From: Bacteroidales bacterium
GTDB lineage: Bacteria > Bacteroidota > Bacteroidia > Bacteroidales > Paludibacteraceae
DNA length: 64,000 nt
Assembly (NCBI GenBank): GCA_004557405.1
Contig: SFDZ01000006.1
Span: 1-64,000, forward strand
Direction: 5' to 3'
The notes beneath the pieces were generated by a model. That model was not told where the DNA came from, searched no databases, and saw nothing but the letters and a program-made list of their open reading frames with translations. A program made the position numbers and the translations under genes. Positions 17,521-26,365 of the stretch are shown here, piece after piece (the stretch's first letter is position 1; each line of letters opens with the position of its first letter).

Positions 17521-19386
17521 ATGGATAAAAACACAGTCATTGGATTTGTACTTATTTTCCTGATTATCATTGGGTTCAATTGGTTTACCCAGCCGAGTGC
17601 CGAAGAGCGCGCTGCGGCACAGCACCGCCGCGATTCGATTGCCGCCGAGCAAGAGGTGGAACGTCTGTCGGCCATGCTCGAAGCCGAAATACAACATCAG
17701 GCAGCACAAAACCAGCCGGTAGATTACGCAGCCAAGTACGGCGATTTTGCCGCCGTTGCTACCGGCACCGAACAACTGACCACACTCGAAAACAGTGTGC
17801 TACGCCTCACGCTGAACAACAAAGGCGGGCGCATCTGTTCGGCGCAACTAAAAGCGTATCAGACGAGCGACTCGCTGCCGCTGATACTGTTCGAAGGCGA
17901 CGAGAGCGCACTCAACTTTGCGCTGCTGACCAGCCAACATCGGGTCATCAACACGCAGGACATGTACTTCGAACCGATTGTTGTCGATTCGCAAACCGTA
18001 GTGATGCGCATGGCCGTTACCGACAGCAACTACCTCGACTTCACCTACCGCCTGACACCCGACGACTACATGGTGCAATTCGACATCAAGGCACACAACA
18101 TGGCGCAGTTGCTCAATCTGCGCAACAACTCGTTGGAAATGAGTTGGAAACAAGACATTCGCCAACAAGAAAAAAGCCGCAAATTCGAAAGCCGTTACGC
18201 CACGCTCAACTATCGGTACAACAACGACGACATGGAGCAGATGAGCGAATCGAAAAACGACCACGAAAAAACCTCGGGCAAAGTGCGTTGGATAGCCTAC
18301 AAAGACCAATTTTTCAGCACCATATTCATCGCCGAGAAATCGTTTCAGTCGCCTGAATTGCAGAGTACCATCATCGACAAACGCCCCGTCTACCTGAAAC
18401 ACTACGAAACAGCCACATCGGTAGCATTCGATCCACAAGGTGCCGAAGCCAGCCGTTTCCGCATCTATCTGGGACCGAACCAGTACAAGGTGCTCCGCAG
18501 TTACGACGACACGGCCGAAACCGACGAAGACGAATTGTGCCTCGAAAAAATCATTCCGCTCGGGTGGGCTATATTCCGTTGGGTGAGCGAATGGTTCGTC
18601 ATTCCGCTGTTCGACTTTCTGAGCCGCTACATCAACAACTTCGGCATCATCATCTTGCTGATGACCATCGTCGTGAAGTTGATTATTCTGCCGTTTACCT
18701 ACAAATCGTACATGTCAACGGCCAAAATGCGTGTACTGAAACCGCAAATCGACGAAATAAACGCCAAATATCCGCCCGAAAAAGCGATGGAACGTCAGCA
18801 AGCCACCATGGCGCTGTACAACAAGGTGGGAGTCAGTCCCATGAGCGGCTGCCTGCCCATGCTGCTGCAAATGCCAATATTGTTTGCCATGTTCGCCTTT
18901 TTCCCGACAGCCATCGAACTGCGCCAAAAGAGTTTCTTGTGGGCACACGACTTGTCGAGTTACGACGCCATCATCAGTTGGGACGCCTACATTCCGCTCA
19001 TCACGCCCTATTTTGGCAATCACATCAGTCTGTTCTGCCTGCTGATGACCGTAACCAACATCATCTACACCAAAATAAACATGGCTTCGCAAGCCGGCGC
19101 CGCCGACCAAATGAAAGTAATGAAATGGATGATGTATCTGATGCCGCTGATGTTTATGTTCATATTCAACGACTATGCGTCGGGCTTGAGTTACTACTAC
19201 TTCATCTCGCTGTTGTTCACCATTCTGCAAACCTATTTGTTCCGTCTGTTTGTCGATGAGAAAAAATTGTTGGCCAAATTGGAAGCGCGCAAATCAAAAC
19301 CCGCCAAAAAATCGGGATTCATGGCACGCCTCGAAGCCGCACAACGCGAGCAAATGCGCGCCATGCAACAACAAAAACGCAAATAA
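17521..19386 (+). CDS. yidC: Membrane protein insertase YidC
   Basis: A 621-aa inner-membrane insertase that places membrane proteins with or without Sec. It has an N-terminal transmembrane helix (about 5-22), a large periplasmic P1 domain (about 30-340) and the conserved five-helix core at the C-terminus: the MSGCLPMLLQMPILFAMF segment, a NIIYTKINM loop and a SYYYFISLLFTILQTYLFR helix. The tail is basic (KPAKKSG and later QQKRK). The periplasmic domain is the Gram-negative form. A full promoter precedes it and a strong terminator follows. Confidence 0.96.
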   Translation: MDKNTVIGFVLIFLIIIGFNWFTQPSAEERAAAQHRRDSIAAEQEVERLSAMLEAEIQHQAAQNQPVDYAAKYGDFAAVATGTEQLTTLENSVLRLTLNNKGGRICSAQLKAYQTSDSLPLILFEGDESALNFALLTSQHRVINTQDMYFEPIVVDSQTVVMRMAVTDSNYLDFTYRLTPDDYMVQFDIKAHNMAQLLNLRNNSLEMSWKQDIRQQEKSRKFESRYATLNYRYNNDDMEQMSESKNDHEKTSGKVRWIAYKDQFFSTIFIAEKSFQSPELQSTIIDKRPVYLKHYETATSVAFDPQGAEASRFRIYLGPNQYKVLRSYDDTAETDEDELCLEKIIPLGWAIFRWVSEWFVIPLFDFLSRYINNFGIIILLMTIVVKLIILPFTYKSYMSTAKMRVLKPQIDEINAKYPPEKAMERQQATMALYNKVGVSPMSGCLPMLLQMPILFAMFAFFPTAIELRQKSFLWAHDLSSYDAIISWDAYIPLITPYFGNHISLFCLLMTVTNIIYTKINMASQAGAADQMKVMKWMMYLMPLMFMFIFNDYASGLSYYYFISLLFTILQTYLFRLFVDEKKLLAKLEARKSKPAKKSGFMARLEAAQREQMRAMQQQKRK

Positions 19387-19410
19387 CTGCGTGGAATGAT
19401 GCCACCGCCA

Positions 19411-19440
19411 AAGAGTCGCTGCTTGCGGCTCTTTTTTTTG
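19411..19440 (+). terminator. Intrinsic terminator after yidC
   Basis: A 9-bp stem (19411-19419 with 19425-19433, one G-U pair) with a 5-nt loop runs straight into a T-tract, 25 nt after the yidC stop. Confidence 0.85.
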
Positions 19441-19512
19441 TTATCGCGCAAAAAATGCCGGATTTTTTTGTTAAAAAGTAGCAGAAACAACAGGTTATAT
19501 CCGATTTTTAAT

Positions 19513-19520
19513 TACCTTTG
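19513..19520 (+). promoter_or_regulatory. -7 promoter box for gltB
   Basis: TACCTTTG matches TAnnTTTG and lies 31 nt before the chosen gltB start. No good -33 element is visible. Confidence 0.5.
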
Positions 19521-19551
19521 CGCGGTTTTAAGGTCATTAAGGATTCTCAGT

Positions 19552-22500
19552 ATGAAAAATCGTTTGCTTTACGATGCCGCAAACGAACACGATGCTTGCG
19601 GCGTTGGTCTGATTGTGCACATCAACGGCGTCAAATCGCACGATGTTGTCGATGAAGCCCTGACAGTGCTCGAACACATGTCGCACCGCGGTGCCGAAGG
19701 TGCCGACTCCAAATCGGGCGACGGCGCCGGCATCATGGTACAAATTCCCCACGAATTTATTTTGTTGAACGGCATTCCCGTGCCCGAAAAAGGGCGTTAC
19801 GGCGTGGGCGTGGTGTTTCTGCCGCGCAACGATGCCGATGCCGACACCTTTATGGACATCATTCGGCGCACACTCGCCGACGAAGGTCTGCGCCTGATGC
19901 ATGTGCGCCATGTACCGGTGGACAGCAGTGTGCTGGGCGACGATGCAGCACGCACCGAACCACGCATCGACCAACTGTTCGTGTCGGGCGACGACGATGC
20001 GCAAACGGCTGTAGAACAATACGAAGCCGACCTGCAAAACCGACTGTACAAAGTCGAGAAGAAAGTAGAAAACCGGATTGCAGCATCAAACATCGGCGAC
20101 AAAAAAAGTTGCTACATTGCCGGTCTATCGACCTGCACACTGATATACAAAGGCATGCTCACATCGTTGCAACTGCGGCGCTACTTTACCGATTTGAGCA
20201 ACCCGTACTTTACCAGCGCCATGGCGTTGGTGCACTCGCGCTTTTCGACCAACACATTCCCGACATGGAGTTTGGCGCAACCCTTCAGAATGATAGCGCA
20301 CAATGGCGAGATAAACACCATCAAAGGCAATCGGCTGTGGATGGAAGCACGCGAATCGGGTTTGCAATCGGCCAATCTGCAAAACATCGAGGAGTTGTCG
20401 CCCATCATCCAACCCGGCATGAGCGACAGCGCATCGCTGGACAATGCCGTCGAGTTTTTTGTACGCAGCGGCATACCCATTGCCCACACACTATCGATGC
20501 TGATACCCGAAAGCAGCGACAGCCACAATCCGCTAACTGCCTATCTGAAAGAGTTTTACGAATATCACAGCATATTCATGGAACAGTGGGACGGGCCGGC
20601 GGCCATACTCTTTTCGGATGGACGCTATGCCGGCGGCATACTCGACCGCAACGGCTTGCGTCCCTGCCATTACGTCATCACCAAACAAGGCACACTCATC
20701 ATGGCATCGGAAGCCGGCGTGCTCGACATCGCCCCCGAAAACATATCGCAAAAACAACGTCTGCGCCCCGGCAAAATGATTATGGTGGACATGCAACAAG
20801 GGAAAATTCTCGACGACGAAGCGATAAAACACGCCCTTGCCACCGAACATCCCTACCGCGAATGGCTAAAACGCAACCGCGTGGTGTTGGGCGACATCAA
20901 AAGCGGCCGAAAAATAAGCCACGCCATCGACAACTACGACCGCTTGTTGCATGTGTTCGGCTACAGCACCGAGGACATCGAAAACGTGCTGAAACCCATG
21001 ACCCGCAACCAAGTGGAGCCAACCTATTCGATGGGCAACGACACGCCGCTGACCATTTTTTCGGACAAACCGCACCGTTTTTTCGACTATTTCCGCCAGC
21101 AATTTGCACAAGTAACCAATCCGCCCATCGACCCGCTGCGCGAACAGACCGTCATGTCGTTGAAGAGTTTCATCGGGTCGGTCAACGGCAACATTTCGAA
21201 CCCCACACCCGAGTTGTGCAAAGTGGTAGAACTGAAATCGCCCATCATCACCAACACCGAACTCGACATTCTGAAAAACATTGCCTACAAAGGTTTTCGC
21301 ACCCTGACGCTCGATATGGTGTTCCCCGTAGCCGAAGGTGCCGACGGCATGCGCCGCGCCATCGAACGCCTTTGCCACCAAGCCGAAAGAGCCGTCGACG
21401 ATGGATTTAACTACATCATTATCAGCGACAAGAGCGTCAGCGCTACGCTGGCACCCATACCATCGCTCATTGTGCTTTCGGCTATACATCACCACCTCAT
21501 TCGCTGCCACAAGCGCACACAAACAGCCCTGATTGTCGAAAGCGGCGAGATAGTGGAAGTGATGCACGTCGCCCTGCTGATAGGCTACGGAGCAAGCGCC
21601 GTCAATCCCTACATCGTGTTTGCCACACTCGACGCGCTGGTCAAACGCAGCGAACTGCAACTCGACTACGCCACCGCACGCACCTACTACATCAACGCCA
21701 TCAACAAAGGTCTGAAAAAAATCATCTCCAAAATGGGCATATCTACCATTTTGGGCTACAAAGGCGCCAAATTGTTCGAAACACTCGGCATATCGTCGCA
21801 CCTGCTCGACACCTATTTCGGTGGCGGTTCGGCGCCCATCGAAGGTATCGACATCGACGATGTAGCCGCCGATGTGCTGCGCAAGCACCAACAAGGATTT
21901 GCAGGCGACACCATCGCGCCCATCGAAAACAGCGGCAAATATGCCTATCGCACCGACGGCGAACGCCACGCATGGAACCCGAAAACCATTGCAGCCCTGC
22001 GCAAAGCGGCACAAACCAACGACTACGACCTCTATGGCACATTCGCGCAACTGACCGCCAATCACGATGCACCAATGTTCGTGCGCGACCTGCTGGACAT
22101 CAAATCCGACCGGCAACCGATAGCCATCGACCAAGTAGAACCGGAAGAGGCCATCGTGAAACGCTTTGTAGCCGAAGCCATCTCGTTCGGCGCCATCAGC
22201 AAAGAGGCACACGAAGACATAGCCTACGCCATGAACCTGCTGGGCGGAGCCAGCAACACCGGCGAAGGCGGCGAACTGCCCGAACGTTTCGACGCTACAC
22301 GCGACGGAATATCGCTCGGCAGCGCCATCAAACAAGTGGCATCGGGACGCTTCGGCGTAACCACCGAATACCTGACACACGCCGCCGAAATTCAAATAAA
22401 AGTTGCACAAGGCGCCAAACCCGGCGAAGGCGGCCAACTACCCGGATTCAAAGTGGACGAAATGATAGCACGCACACGACACTCCATTCCGGGCATCACA

Positions 22501-24027
22501 CTCATATCGCCACCGCCACACCACGACATCTACTCCATCGAAGACCTGTCGCAACTCATTCACGATCTGAAAAACGTCAATCCGCACGCCCGCATCAGCG
22601 TCAAATTGGTGTCGGAAACAGGCGTAGGGACCATCGCCGCAGGTGTTGCCAAAGCCAAAGCCGACGTCATACTCATCAGCGGCAGCGATGGCGGCACCGG
22701 AGCATCGCCTTTGAGTTCGATCGTGTACGCCGGACTGCCCATGGAAATAGGCTTGGCCGAAGCACAACAAACACTGATGCTCAACCACCTACGCGGCAAT
22801 GTACGCTTGCAAGCCGACGGACAACTGAAAAACGGACGCGACGTCATCGTCAGCGCATTGCTCGGCGCCGAAGAATACGGTTTCGCCACGGCACTGATGA
22901 TTGTGCTCGGCTGCATTATGGACCGCAAATGCCACACCAACCAATGCTGCACCGGCATCGCCACACAATGCCCTGAACTACGCGCCAAATACAAAGGGTC
23001 GCCACAGTACATCATCAACTACCTGCGATTCGTTGCCCGCGACGTACGCACACAATTAGCCGCCATGGGCTACACAGCGCTGTCCGACATCATCGGGCGC
23101 AGCGACCTGCTGCGACAACGCCACACCGGCGGCACCGCCGACAAAACCGACCTGACGCGCCTGCTCGCACACATCGACAACGGCGCCGCACCACGCTGGA
23201 ACGGCACACTGCACCCGCAAGTCGAAAACGCCACCGACAGCCTCATCATCGACATCACACGCAAAACACTCGCGGCACACAACAAAGTCGATCTGATAAT
23301 GCCGATAGCCAACACCAACCGCAGCGTTGGCGCTATGCTCAGCGGCTACATCGCCACGCACGACACCTACCGACACTTACCGGACGACACCATCGCAGTA
23401 ACGTTCAAAGGATCGGCCGGACAAAGTTTCGGCGCATTCCTGCACCAAGGCATCACACTACGGCTCGAAGGCGACGCCAACGACTATTTGGGTAAAGGAC
23501 TTTCGGGCGGACACATCATCGTAACACCGCCCAAAGAGAGCACCTTCGACCCCGCCGAAAACATCATAGCAGGCAACACCCTGCTCTACGGTGCCACAGC
23601 CGGCGAAGTGTACATCAACGGACGCGTCGGCGAACGTTTCGGCGTGCGCAACAGCGGCGCCACAGCCGTCGTCGAAGGCGTGGGCAACCACTGCTGCGAA
23701 TATATGACCGGCGGGCGCGTCGTCGTGCTGGGACCAACAGGGCAAAATTTCGCTGCCGGCATGTGCGGCGGCATCGCCTATGTGTGGAATCCGAACAACG
23801 ATTTCGACTTCAACTGCAACATGGAATTGATAGAACTCTCGCTCATCGACAACGACGCCGACAACAACGAACTGCAACGTTACATACGCCGGCACCTGCA
23901 ACTGACAGGCAGCCCGCTGGCCAAACGCCTGCTCGACACATGGGAGCACAGCGTCAACCAATTCATCAAAGTGATGCCCATCGAATACAAACGCATCATG
24001 GCATCGATAAACAACTCGGCCGAATGA
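19552..24027 (+). CDS. gltB: Glutamate synthase large subunit
   Basis: A 1491-aa enzyme that makes two glutamates from glutamine and 2-oxoglutarate. The N-terminal glutamine amidotransferase domain begins after a short propeptide, exposing the nucleophile Cys16 in HDACGVG. Then come the central domain, the FMN-binding synthase domain (SGSDGGTGASPLSS, KCHTNQCCTG with the 3Fe-4S cysteines) and the C-terminal GXGXG beta-helix (about 1250-1480). I chose ATG 19552; a longer in-frame start at 19396 would include the yidC terminator. Length fits the family. No small subunit gltD follows: the next gene is a peptidase with its own promoter, so the electron donor subunit is encoded elsewhere. Confidence 0.96.
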   Translation: MKNRLLYDAANEHDACGVGLIVHINGVKSHDVVDEALTVLEHMSHRGAEGADSKSGDGAGIMVQIPHEFILLNGIPVPEKGRYGVGVVFLPRNDADADTFMDIIRRTLADEGLRLMHVRHVPVDSSVLGDDAARTEPRIDQLFVSGDDDAQTAVEQYEADLQNRLYKVEKKVENRIAASNIGDKKSCYIAGLSTCTLIYKGMLTSLQLRRYFTDLSNPYFTSAMALVHSRFSTNTFPTWSLAQPFRMIAHNGEINTIKGNRLWMEARESGLQSANLQNIEELSPIIQPGMSDSASLDNAVEFFVRSGIPIAHTLSMLIPESSDSHNPLTAYLKEFYEYHSIFMEQWDGPAAILFSDGRYAGGILDRNGLRPCHYVITKQGTLIMASEAGVLDIAPENISQKQRLRPGKMIMVDMQQGKILDDEAIKHALATEHPYREWLKRNRVVLGDIKSGRKISHAIDNYDRLLHVFGYSTEDIENVLKPMTRNQVEPTYSMGNDTPLTIFSDKPHRFFDYFRQQFAQVTNPPIDPLREQTVMSLKSFIGSVNGNISNPTPELCKVVELKSPIITNTELDILKNIAYKGFRTLTLDMVFPVAEGADGMRRAIERLCHQAERAVDDGFNYIIISDKSVSATLAPIPSLIVLSAIHHHLIRCHKRTQTALIVESGEIVEVMHVALLIGYGASAVNPYIVFATLDALVKRSELQLDYATARTYYINAINKGLKKIISKMGISTILGYKGAKLFETLGISSHLLDTYFGGGSAPIEGIDIDDVAADVLRKHQQGFAGDTIAPIENSGKYAYRTDGERHAWNPKTIAALRKAAQTNDYDLYGTFAQLTANHDAPMFVRDLLDIKSDRQPIAIDQVEPEEAIVKRFVAEAISFGAISKEAHEDIAYAMNLLGGASNTGEGGELPERFDATRDGISLGSAIKQVASGRFGVTTEYLTHAAEIQIKVAQGAKPGEGGQLPGFKVDEMIARTRHSIPGITLISPPPHHDIYSIEDLSQLIHDLKNVNPHARISVKLVSETGVGTIAAGVAKAKADVILISGSDGGTGASPLSSIVYAGLPMEIGLAEAQQTLMLNHLRGNVRLQADGQLKNGRDVIVSALLGAEEYGFATALMIVLGCIMDRKCHTNQCCTGIATQCPELRAKYKGSPQYIINYLRFVARDVRTQLAAMGYTALSDIIGRSDLLRQRHTGGTADKTDLTRLLAHIDNGAAPRWNGTLHPQVENATDSLIIDITRKTLAAHNKVDLIMPIANTNRSVGAMLSGYIATHDTYRHLPDDTIAVTFKGSAGQSFGAFLHQGITLRLEGDANDYLGKGLSGGHIIVTPPKESTFDPAENIIAGNTLLYGATAGEVYINGRVGERFGVRNSGATAVVEGVGNHCCEYMTGGRVVVLGPTGQNFAAGMCGGIAYVWNPNNDFDFNCNMELIELSLIDNDADNNELQRYIRRHLQLTGSPLAKRLLDTWEHSVNQFIKVMPIEYKRIMASINNSAE

Positions 24028-24036
24028 ACAACCACA

Positions 24037-24068
24037 TTTGCACAATACACAAAAAAACAATAACTTTG
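24037..24068 (+). promoter_or_regulatory. Promoter for the M3 peptidase gene
   Basis: TTTG at 24037-24040, a 20-nt spacer and TAACTTTG at 24061-24068 form a full Bacteroidota promoter, 47 nt before the ATG. Confidence 0.72.
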
Positions 24069-24115
24069 CACTCTGAAAAAAAAACAACTATCAAAACACA
24101 AAATTGTAGAGCAAT

Positions 24116-26206
24116 ATGAAAAAAATCACCACATTTTTAATCGCATCGCTTATGCTGACCGCTTGCTGTAACCACAACGAAAATCCGTTCCTTGCCGAAT
24201 GGAACACACCCTACGGCCTGCCGCCGTTCGACCAAATAGAAGAGGCACACTATCTGCCCGCCATACGCGAAGGCATCGCACAACACGAAGCCGAAATAGC
24301 CGCCATCGTGGCCGACACCGCCGCGCCAACATTCGACAACACCATCGCCGCCTACGAAAAATCGGGCAAACTGCTCTCCAAAGTCATCGGCGTGCTGTTC
24401 AACCTTGTCGAAACCGATGGCAACGACAACCTGACAGCCATCGTCGAAGAGGCGCTGCCGCTGATTAGCGAACACAACGACAACACGTTTATGAACCCCG
24501 ATTTGTACAAACGTGTGGCAGCCATCTACGCACAAAAAGAAGCCCTCGATCTGACAGCCGAACAACGCACCGTACTCGAAAACATGAACCGCGCCTTTGT
24601 GCGCAACGGCATAGCACTCCCCGCCGACAAACAAAATCGCCTGCGCGAGATAAACAAACAATTGTCGAGCCTTGAACAAAAATTCGGCAACAATCTGCTG
24701 GCCGAAAACAACGCCTTCAGGCTTGTGCTCGACGAGCAAGACCTCGACGGACTGCCACAAGCCGTGCGCACCGCCGCTGCTGAAGCCGCTGCAGCCGACA
24801 GCCTCGCCGGCAAATATCTGATAACACTGCACGCACCGAGCCGCATCCCGTTCCTGCAATACAGCGCACGCCGCGACCTGCGCGAAAAAGTCTATAAAGC
24901 CTACATCAACCGCGGTAACAACGGCAACGAGAACGACAACAACCAAATCATTCTCGACATCATGCGCCTGCGCATCGAAAAAGCCAACATGCTCGGATTC
25001 GACACACCGGCCAACTTCATACTCGACGAAACCATGGCAAAAACATCGGCCACCGTCGATACATTCCTCGACGAAATATTCGCCGCAGCCAACAACAAAG
25101 CCAAAGCCGAACGCGCCGAACTGCAAAAACTCATCGACCGCACCGACGGCGGATTCACACTCGAAGCGTGGGATTGGGACTACTACACCGAAAAATTGCG
25201 TCAGGAAAAATATGCGCTCGACGAAAGCGAAATCAAGCCCTACTTCCAAATGGAAAATGTGCGCGCCGGCGTATTTGCGCTCGCACACAAACTCTACGGA
25301 TTGGAATTTGAAAAATTGGACTCGGTGCCGGTGTATCACCCCGACGTCGAGGCATTCAAAATAACCGATGCCGACGGATCGCTCATCGGTCTGTTCTACA
25401 CCGACTACTACCCGCGCGCCAGCAAACGCGGCGGCGCATGGATGAACGACTTCCGCAGCCAAAGCAACATCGACGGCCAAATGATACGCCCGATTGTCGT
25501 CAACGTGGGCAACTTCACCAAACCCACCGCCGACACACCGTCGCTGCTCACGCTCGACGAAGTCGAAACTCTGTTCCACGAATTCGGACACGCCCTGCAC
25601 AGCCTGCTGTCGCAATGCCACTACCCGAGCGTGGCCGGCACCAACGTGCCGCGCGACTTTGTCGAAATGATGAGCCAAATAAACGAGAATTGGGCGTTCG
25701 AACCCGAAGTGCTCGCCCTCTATGCCAAACACTACCAAACCGGCGAAATCATTCCCGACACATTGGTCGAAAAAATACGCAATGCACTCAACTTCAACCA
25801 AGGATTCATGACCACGGAACTGACCGCCGCCGCCATACTCGATATGCGTTGGCACGAACTGACCACCATTGACGGCATCGACGTGCAGCAATTTGAAAAA
25901 GACGAAATGGCCAAAATAGGCCTCATTCCCGAAATCGCGCCGCGCTACCGCAGCACCAACTTCAACCATGTGTTCAACAACGGCTACAGCGCCGGCTACT
26001 ACAGTTACCTGTGGGCCGAAGTGTTGGACAAAGACGCCTTCGAAGTGTTCCGCGAGAAAGGGCTGTTCGACCAAGCCACAGCCGCATCGTTCCGCCGCAA
26101 CTGCCTCGAAAAAGGTGGCAGCGAAGACCCGATGACCCTGTTCGTACGTTTCCGTGGCGCGCAACCCAATCCCGACGCCATGCTCAAAGGGCGCGGCCTG
26201 AAATAA
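24116..26206 (+). CDS. M3-family zinc metallopeptidase lipoprotein (peptidyl-dipeptidase Dcp-like)
   Basis: A 696-aa exported protein with lipobox LTACC (Cys17) and the M3 thermolysin-like active site HEFGH (488-492) with its downstream Glu. The overall length and the N-terminal helical domain match peptidyl-dipeptidase Dcp and oligopeptidase A, which clear short peptides. The lipoprotein signal places it at the periplasm or outer membrane, as in other Bacteroidales Dcp-like enzymes, rather than in the cytoplasm. It has its own promoter and a strong terminator, so it is monocistronic. Dcp versus OpdA cannot be settled from motifs. Confidence 0.92.
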   Translation: MKKITTFLIASLMLTACCNHNENPFLAEWNTPYGLPPFDQIEEAHYLPAIREGIAQHEAEIAAIVADTAAPTFDNTIAAYEKSGKLLSKVIGVLFNLVETDGNDNLTAIVEEALPLISEHNDNTFMNPDLYKRVAAIYAQKEALDLTAEQRTVLENMNRAFVRNGIALPADKQNRLREINKQLSSLEQKFGNNLLAENNAFRLVLDEQDLDGLPQAVRTAAAEAAAADSLAGKYLITLHAPSRIPFLQYSARRDLREKVYKAYINRGNNGNENDNNQIILDIMRLRIEKANMLGFDTPANFILDETMAKTSATVDTFLDEIFAAANNKAKAERAELQKLIDRTDGGFTLEAWDWDYYTEKLRQEKYALDESEIKPYFQMENVRAGVFALAHKLYGLEFEKLDSVPVYHPDVEAFKITDADGSLIGLFYTDYYPRASKRGGAWMNDFRSQSNIDGQMIRPIVVNVGNFTKPTADTPSLLTLDEVETLFHEFGHALHSLLSQCHYPSVAGTNVPRDFVEMMSQINENWAFEPEVLALYAKHYQTGEIIPDTLVEKIRNALNFNQGFMTTELTAAAILDMRWHELTTIDGIDVQQFEKDEMAKIGLIPEIAPRYRSTNFNHVFNNGYSAGYYSYLWAEVLDKDAFEVFREKGLFDQATAASFRRNCLEKGGSEDPMTLFVRFRGAQPNPDAMLKGRGLK

Positions 26207-26229
26207 GCCGAAGCGCCAATAAAAGTGAT

Positions 26230-26275
26230 AAAAGTGGGGATTTTGCTTCGAATAAGCAAAAATTTCCACTTTTTT
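26230..26275 (+). terminator. Intrinsic terminator after the M3 peptidase gene
   Basis: A long hairpin pairs about 26230-26248 with 26254-26273 around loop CGAAT, with small internal mismatches, and ends in a T-run. Confidence 0.82.
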
Positions 26276-26319
26276 CGTATCAAATTGCAAATTTATTAGG
26301 TGATATACAAAAAATGTTG

Positions 26320-26327
26320 TACCTTTG
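26320..26327 (+). promoter_or_regulatory. -7 promoter box for the T9SS cargo gene
   Basis: TACCTTTG matches TAnnTTTG, 38 nt before the ATG pair at 26366. No clear -33 TTTG. It rules out the longer in-frame start at 26300. Confidence 0.55.
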
Positions 26328-26365
26328 CCGCCGATAAAAAAATTATTCACCCTAAAAACAGTTTC

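Noticed and set aside
16771..17775. Longer engB reading starting at 17775
   Set aside because: It would extend through the divergent promoter into yidC; EngB homologues start near the ATG at 17379.
20866..22437. Minus-strand open frame of 523 codons inside gltB
   Set aside because: Shadow of gltB, which is intact and well conserved in the opposite direction.
24137..26350. Long minus-strand open frame (737 codons) opposite the M3 peptidase gene
   Set aside because: It mirrors the + gene codon bias. The + strand reading has a signal peptide, a zinc motif, a promoter and a terminator; the antisense protein has no recognised motif.
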